From Akkermansiaceae bacterium (GTDB taxonomy: Bacteria; Verrucomicrobiota; Verrucomicrobiia; Verrucomicrobiales; Akkermansiaceae), in NCBI GenBank assembly GCA_025457805.1, contig JALOTR010000115.1:1-10993 (forward strand): DNA of 10,993 nt, in the 5' to 3' direction. A program made the position numbers and the translations under genes. Below are positions 7,386 through 10,993 of the stretch, in pieces (the first letter of the stretch is position 1; every line of letters begins with the position of its first letter). The notes beneath the pieces were generated by a model that saw nothing but the letters and a program-made list of their open reading frames with translations, had not been told where the DNA came from and did not search any database.

Positions 7386-8624
7386 TCAATTGCTGGCGGG
7401 CCGGGCTTGAACTCGATAGAATTGCCTTTCCTCCAGTTCCTCGGGCGCTTGGATGAGGAACATCGCCCGTTCCCCGGCGAGTGGGGTTCGCCAGTTACCC
7501 ATTGCCTCCCACCCATTGACAGACAGGTCAGAGCTCCGCTCGACCCTGTATTCAGTGCCGTCTACTGTGGGCCATTCCAGCACGCCAGGACGGATGAGGC
7601 GATAATGCAGTGGTTTGCCCGGGGACAATAGTTGGGAGGTGGAATCAGTGACAGCCACCCGGTCCAGCAGAGCAACCGGCCGTTTCGCGTGGCGGAACTG
7701 CACATTCAACCCGCCAACCCCCATCCAATCAAACCCATCGGATGAACTAAAATATTCGATACGAATTGTCGAACCCATTGAGGGCAGGAACTGTGCGAGG
7801 AACATCCGATCCAATTGCTGGTGATGGAACAGTGTGATTTCGCCGCTCCAGCTCCCAATTTGGTGCCATCGGCACGCATCACCAGACACGAATAAAGTGC
7901 TGTCCTGCCAGTCCGTCGTGGCACATAACCACCGACCCCGAAAGTAGACCAGATGGACAGGATCATCGGGGAGACCACTTACGGCTGCCGTGCTCCAATT
8001 CGCCCCGTCCGCCGAGATATAGCGCGTATGCTGTGAAAGCACAACGAACTGATCAGCGCCGATCGCCTCGGATTGGGCATCTCCGAAGTCCTGTTCAATC
8101 CTGACCCACCTTAGTCCGTCTTCGCTTCTGAGCCTGCTGCTTGGATCTGTCGTGGCGAAGCCGTATAGGTCTCTAGCGGCATGCACATGCCACCCATTAG
8201 CGTACAGCCAATGCCTCGGAACAGTGGCATTCTCGTCAGGCAGGCTGGTGATTGCTTCGATCCAAGTGATCCCATCATTGGATGTGTATCTCAGTTCTCC
8301 GACTGTCACAAACCATGTTCCGTCGACATGGCAGATGCTCGCGTCATCGCTCGGGTCAAAGCCGGATATCCATTGGTTGAGCCATGACACCCCATCAGTC
8401 GATGACTCGATTCGAACAGCGGTGGTGACACCGGTAGTGCCGTCTGACTCCATAATAACCCTAACCAGACGCTCTCCGTCTGATTCTAAAGCGCGAATCG
8501 CTTCATCAGGTCCAAGAGAAACAGTGGTCCAGACCAAAGTTTCCACGCAGTGGCCGTACACGCTGAGTAAGGCAGATAACACTGTCCCAGTGGCAAGAAA
8601 TTTGAGTCTTCGAAACAGGTTCAT
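7386..8624 (-). CDS. Secreted Asp-box / sialidase-like propeller protein
   Basis: This 412-residue protein starts with a signal peptide (RRLKFLATGTVLSALLSVYG, roughly residues 5-24). Six repeats of the form S-x-D-G-x-x-W follow: SSTDGVSW (74), TSNDGITW (114), RSEDGLRW (166), ISADGANW (203), VSGDACRW (246, degenerate) and SSSDGFDW (293). They fit the blades of a sialidase/BNR-type beta-propeller. No set of catalytic arginines typical of sialidases is obvious, so enzyme activity is not claimed. Residues about 335-412 form a small C-terminal domain (LEWPTVDGTEYRVERSSDLS ... QFYRVQA) like those ending many exported verrucomicrobial proteins. The start at 8624 is the only ATG giving a complete signal peptide. 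It shares strand with the cassette-like genes but its size and type are more like a chromosomal gene. Confidence 0.78.
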   Translation of the reverse strand: MNLFRRLKFLATGTVLSALLSVYGHCVETLVWTTVSLGPDEAIRALESDGERLVRVIMESDGTTGVTTAVRIESSTDGVSWLNQWISGFDPSDDASICHVDGTWFVTVGELRYTSNDGITWIEAITSLPDENATVPRHWLYANGWHVHAARDLYGFATTDPSSRLRSEDGLRWVRIEQDFGDAQSEAIGADQFVVLSQHTRYISADGANWSTAAVSGLPDDPVHLVYFRGRWLCATTDWQDSTLFVSGDACRWHQIGSWSGEITLFHHQQLDRMFLAQFLPSMGSTIRIEYFSSSDGFDWMGVGGLNVQFRHAKRPVALLDRVAVTDSTSQLLSPGKPLHYRLIRPGVLEWPTVDGTEYRVERSSDLSVNGWEAMGNWRTPLAGERAMFLIQAPEELEERQFYRVQARPASN

Positions 8625-9066
8625 TGGAAAGTGGGCCTTTGCTATCCTACAGCTTATTTATCCTGCTTTTCGGTTTTGCCGAAGGTCCAGGATCAGGTGA
8701 CGGCGAGCGGGGTGAAGGTTGGAAGGACAGGAGGGCATCGAAAATCGGCGACTGGTAGGGGTTGGATGATGCGGCTTGATAGGCCTCGGGTTCGGGTCGG
8801 TTTCACGGCGGCGATGGTCAGGAAGATGGGCGGAATCGGTCGGGATGGCAAGACTGGACGCGGGGAAATTCGGCTTTCGTGGCTCTCCTCAGGCACTTCC
8901 ATCCACCTTCGAGCTGTTAAGGCCCACTGGCGAGTGATGCCCGCCATCGACACCCTCTGTTGGTCTGATTCCGAATCCAAGTTCATCCCGGATGCCAGGG
9001 TTCGCTTCTCACTTTTTTCGGGAATCTCCCCAGTGGTGCCGGTACTGCGAGGATCACAAATTCTTG
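8625..9066. other. Gene-poor stretch of about 440 bases
   Basis: Open frames exist on both strands, but their translations are low in complexity and rich in Arg, Pro and Ser (for example SRISPRPVLPSRPIPPIFLT on the minus strand), without start signals or recognisable domains. I therefore call no gene. It directly follows the attC-like site at 9067-9155, so it may be the decayed first part of a cassette. A high-GC purine-rich tract on the plus strand (8693-8850) stands out but I cannot assign it. Confidence 0.4.
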
Positions 9067-9155
9067 GCCTATCGATGATGTGGTGGCCCCGGCGGGATCA
9101 AGCGCCGATTCGAGGAAGGACGTTGTCTCCGGTTGCCGTTCACGCCTTGTTCTGC
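9067..9155 (-). repeat. attC-like recombination site following the Tdi1-like gene
   Basis: Read on the minus strand, the site starts 8 bases after the stop codon with R'' GCAGAAC and ends with R' GATAGGC. Paired arms in plus coordinates: GTG (9080-9082), GGC (9085-9087) and CCGG (9089-9092) with CCGG (9129-9132), GCC (9135-9137) and CAC (9141-9143). An unpaired AA faces a single G, exactly as in the site at 9634-9722. Both sites are 89 bases, and their first 34 bases agree at 26 positions. R' departs from GTTRRRY at its second base, so activity is uncertain. Confidence 0.6.
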
Positions 9156-9163
9156 GATTTCTT

Positions 9164-9628
9164 TTACGATTCACCCTCGATGCTAAATCCAGAGATTCTT
9201 GTCCCCGCAGGCATGTGGCGGACCTGCTCATGGAGCTGTCCGGCCATATTCACAGCGACCACGAAGTTCCTGGGCTCTACGTTCTCGTATTCGATTGGTC
9301 CACCCACAACGGGATTGAGCTTGAAGTCGTAGCACTGCCCCTCCGAAAGAGTCATTCCGTCGCGGTGCGCCTGCTCTACGAAGCCAGCAAAAAGGTAATG
9401 ATTCTCACCGTCCTTAGTTCCTAGAATCGATTCCAATTCGGCTCTAGTGTCGCAGACCTTGGTCAGCGCCCCTTCGATAGTGTCGAGAAACCAGATCCCA
9501 TCGTCGGACGAAAAGAATACGTCTCCGAACGCTGTGACGAGAATGGGCTGCTTGCCCTCAACGCCAAGCCAACCCCATGATTCGAGAGCGCGTGCTACGT
9601 CCTCAAGTGAAGGCTGAATATAGATCAT
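9164..9628 (-). CDS. Tdi1-like (T6SS immunity C-terminal, DUF1851) protein
   Basis: This 154-residue cytosolic protein carries the DUF1851/Tdi1 C-terminal domain over residues about 30-150. Diagnostic segments are GIWFLDTIEGALTKVCDT (44-61), GENHYLFAGFVEQAHRDG (74-91), LSEGQCYDFKLNPVVGGP (94-111), and FVVAVNMAGQLHEQVRHMPA (122-141). In Agrobacterium, Tdi1 neutralises the type VI DNase effector Tde1; most relatives are only presumed immunity proteins. No toxin gene lies next to it here. The start codon follows the R' box of an attC-like site after only 5 bases, and the stop precedes another such site by 8 bases. This is the layout of a promoterless integron cassette. I infer an orphan immunity or defence role. 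Confidence 0.8.
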   Translation of the reverse strand: MIYIQPSLEDVARALESWGWLGVEGKQPILVTAFGDVFFSSDDGIWFLDTIEGALTKVCDTRAELESILGTKDGENHYLFAGFVEQAHRDGMTLSEGQCYDFKLNPVVGGPIEYENVEPRNFVVAVNMAGQLHEQVRHMPAGTRISGFSIEGES

Positions 9629-9633
9629 TTTCA

Positions 9634-9722
9634 GCAGAACGATAGAGTAGAGGCACCGGCGGAGGGAAGCTCGAATTCAACTTGGTGTGTTGTCGCCGGT
9701 TTCCTCGCACGGCTTGTTGGGC
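9634..9722 (-). repeat. attC-like recombination site between the Tdi1-like and 108-aa genes
   Basis: On the minus strand it opens with R'' GCCCAAC, a perfect RYYYAAC, followed by AAGCCGTGC, 8 bases after the stop codon at 9731. In plus coordinates, GAGG (9650-9653) and ACCGGCG (9655-9661) pair with CGCCGGT (9694-9700) and CCTC (9703-9706), with an unpaired AA opposite a single base as attC extrahelical bases. The loop is 32 bases. R' is GTTCTGC in ATCGTTCTGC, lying 5 bases before the next ATG. R' keeps the GTT needed for strand exchange. Confidence 0.72.
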
Positions 9723-9730
9723 ATTCTCGG

Positions 9731-10057
9731 TTAGAGCGTAGACCGCCTCAACGCCTGCTCACGGATTTCACTGCTAAAGGCGTCCAGGTCATCGGCCGTC
9801 ATCATACCGTGATTGAACATCACCATAATGAAGAGCTCCATCTTGGAGCGCGAATGACCATCGAGACAGTCCCGAAGAATCTCGGCGATCGCTTGGGTCC
9901 GTTCCTCGACATCCCAGAAGCGCTCAGTCGGGGAGCGGGCACTGTCATTGAGGATCGACCTGAGCTCTTCATTGCGAGCGCAGAGGTAGCGCTCCCGCAG
10001 CTCCGGAACCATGGCCCGGAACGCTTTCCAATCTGATTCCTTGGGTCTGTCGTGCAT
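9731..10057 (-). CDS. Conserved-looking hypothetical protein (108 aa)
   Basis: The 108-residue product has no signal peptide or membrane helix and looks mostly helical and charged. Recognisable parts are DWKAFRAMVPELRERYLCAR (9-28), SPTERFWDVEERTQAIAEIL (42-61) and DCLDGHSRSKMELFIMVMFN (63-82). I recognise no domain and assign no function. Small helical proteins of this kind are common cargo of integron cassettes (general knowledge). The gene sits between two attC-like sites: the stop is 8 bases before the 9634-9722 site and the start lies 16 bases after the 10074-10171 site. No Shine-Dalgarno or promoter is evident. Confidence 0.7.
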   Translation of the reverse strand: MHDRPKESDWKAFRAMVPELRERYLCARNEELRSILNDSARSPTERFWDVEERTQAIAEILRDCLDGHSRSKMELFIMVMFNHGMMTADDLDAFSSEIREQALRRSTL

Positions 10058-10073
10058 CGGTCCGTACTATTCT

Positions 10074-10171
10074 TCCCAATGTTTGATGTGCGCCCACCGG
10101 CGCGGCTGAAGGGATGTTGAAATGAAACTGAAAAAGCTTGTGTCCAGTTGGGGTGGCACGATTTGTTCTGG
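10074..10171 (-). repeat. attC-like recombination site between the 108-aa and 211-aa genes
   Basis: Minus strand: R'' CCAGAAC begins 7 bases after the stop codon and is followed by AAATCGTGCCACC. In plus coordinates, GTGC (10088-10091) and CACC (10095-10098) pair with GGTG (10152-10155) and GCAC (10156-10159), with a 3-base bulge. The left box is poorly preserved: I take ATTGGGA as R', which misses GTTRRRY at two positions. A second small hairpin, GCGCC-GGTG-GGCGC, overlaps the left arm. It is the least regular of the four inter-gene sites. Confidence 0.5.
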
Positions 10172-10178
10172 CTCGAAT

Positions 10179-10814
10179 CTATTTTGTGTCATGCGCGTGG
10201 ATGAGCCGCCACTCGTCATCCTTCTTGCGGTATTGCAAGGTGCATGCCCTGTTCTTCTCCTGGATCTGCACAAGTTCGTCTCCTTGCTTCGTGTCGTCGA
10301 ATCCTTGTTCCTTCAATTGCTTGGCGAGGGCCTCGTGTGAAGGATTAAGCGACAGAACATGAAAGCTATCCTTGGCGAACCCGCACGTTAGTGCCTCTTT
10401 CTGCGCCAACTCAATCACTTGGGCAGAAGCGGTCACGTCAAACAGAGAGAGATAAGTGTCGAGCTCCTTCTCATTGATTCGTATGAGAGGCTTCGAATCC
10501 GCCTTCGTCTCGAAGGCGAGAGTCTGTTTCGCTTTGTCGTAGAGAAGTGTAATGCTCTGTTTTCCGTCATTCTCTGCCAGCGGCCCTGTGATGGTAACGA
10601 TTGATTCCTTCGCGTCGTATACCCATCCCCATATGGGTGATCGCCCAACGGAATTCACCAGGTCGCCTGACCCATTTTTACCGAGGACGATTGTGACTGT
10701 TCCGAAGCCCTGCGCTTTGTTTGAATAAACGCCGACCAAGTTCTCCTCCGTCGCGTGGATCAGCGCACAGAACAAGCTCAGGTAGCCAATCGCTGATAAC
10801 AAGAAGTGGATCAT
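10179..10814 (-). CDS. Secreted protein of unknown function (211 aa)
   Basis: Residues 1-21 (MIHFLLSAIGYLSLFCALIH plus A) are a signal peptide, so the protein is exported. Residues about 25-110 look beta-rich (GVYSNKAQGFGTVTIVLGKN, YDAKESIVTITGPL, KQTLAFETKADSKPLIRI), compatible with a lipocalin-like or similar small barrel. Residues about 120-211 are more helical and charged and end CTLQYRKKDDEWRLIHAHDT-K. I do not recognise a family. The ATG at 10814 lies 6 bases after the R' box (GTTCGGC) of an attC-like site, and the stop is 7 bases before another. That places it in a single-gene cassette. Expression would depend on a promoter outside the window. Confidence 0.72.
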   Translation of the reverse strand: MIHFLLSAIGYLSLFCALIHATEENLVGVYSNKAQGFGTVTIVLGKNGSGDLVNSVGRSPIWGWVYDAKESIVTITGPLAENDGKQSITLLYDKAKQTLAFETKADSKPLIRINEKELDTYLSLFDVTASAQVIELAQKEALTCGFAKDSFHVLSLNPSHEALAKQLKEQGFDDTKQGDELVQIQEKNRACTLQYRKKDDEWRLIHAHDTK

Positions 10815-10820
10815 ATTTGT

Positions 10821-10948
10821 GCCGAACGATGAGCGCGTGCACCACTACCAGCGAGGGCGCGCGTCGATCACGGTGTGAGGATTGTGGTCGCGGGAAATCA
10901 TCGAAACTGAACGGCTGGTAGTGGTTGTCACGGCGCGGCTTGTTGAAC
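10821..10948 (-). repeat. attC-like recombination site upstream of the 211-aa gene
   Basis: Minus strand: R'' GTTCAAC (a perfect RYYYAAC) then AAGCCGCGCCGTGAC. A perfect 12-base inverted repeat, ACCACTACCAGC (10841-10852) and GCTGGTAGTGGT (10914-10925), encloses a 61-base loop. Outside it GCGCGTGC (10833-10840) pairs with the GCGCCGTGAC of the other strand, with two single-base bulges. R' is GTTCGGC within ATCGTTCGGC. The 128-base length is within the attC range, near that of Vibrio cholerae repeats. This is the clearest site of the set. Confidence 0.75.
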
Positions 10949-10957
10949 AGAGCCGCT
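10936..10957. repeat. Short hairpin overlapping the R'' side of the rightmost attC-like site
   Basis: GCGGCT and AGCCGC form a perfect 6-base stem around a loop containing the R'' box. It could compete with folding of the attC-like site or simply belong to its outer arm. Without a T tail it is not a terminator. A minus-strand TAA at 10973-10971 may end the next cassette gene, of which only the last codons would be in view. Confidence 0.35.
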
Positions 10958-10993
10958 GCGCGGCGAGGTCTTACTTCGGCGTTGAAAGGGGTG

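Noticed and set aside
8693..8986. 97-codon open frame on the minus strand
   Set aside because: The translation is Pro/Arg/Ser-rich with no start signal or domain, and no homology I recognise. It is kept as part of the gene-poor stretch.
8631..9332. 233-codon open frame on the plus strand
   Set aside because: It runs through the attC-like site and into the antisense of the Tdi1-like gene. The translation shows no domain and is Arg/Ser-rich, so it is a chance open frame in GC-rich DNA.
1..10993. CRISPR array, tRNA, rRNA or insertion-sequence transposase
   Set aside because: I saw no regularly spaced direct repeats, no tRNA-like cloverleaf, no rRNA and no transposase motif on either strand.

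Overview
The window looks like the chromosome of a Verrucomicrobiota bacterium, probably a Luteolibacter- or Haloferula-like member of Verrucomicrobiales. The argument is protein style: secreted proteins with a short acidic 'DxDxDG' linker of thrombospondin-type-3 kind, followed by a small beta-rich C-terminal domain ending in FYRL or FYRV. I assign the phylum by inference and cannot place the species.

Left part (1-3740, plus strand): the 3' end of a large exported protein gene overlaps, by ATGA, a gene for a secreted protein with 14 FG-GAP/VCBS repeats. This second gene carries an apparent frameshift near its 3' end. A weak hairpin with a T-rich tail follows.

Middle part (3780-5720, minus strand): a housekeeping-like pair, a D-hexose-6-phosphate mutarotase followed 49 bases later by an MgtE-type Mg2+ transporter. 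They are probably co-transcribed and converge on the repeat-protein gene.

Right part (5887-10993, minus strand): an accessory region with every gene in the same orientation. From right to left it holds an unknown secreted protein (211 aa), an unknown 108-aa protein, a protein resembling the Tdi1 immunity C-terminal family (DUF1851), a gene-poor stretch, a secreted Asp-box/propeller protein, a truncated secreted protein, a DUF3634-like small protein, the C-terminal remnant of a possible toxin, and a DMP19/DUF4375 protein.

Between the rightmost genes lie short imperfect palindromes with the design of integron attC sites: an R'' box ending in AAC 7-8 bases after each stop codon, an interrupted stem, a central loop, and a left box (often ATCGTTCkGC) just before the next start codon. 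I see four such sites (9067-9155, 9634-9722, 10074-10171, 10821-10948) and one decayed relative (6615-6714). The best reading is a run of integron gene cassettes transcribed leftward. Any integrase and attI would lie beyond the right edge. Part of the cargo resembles immunity proteins without their toxins. This cassette array is the most interesting content of the window.
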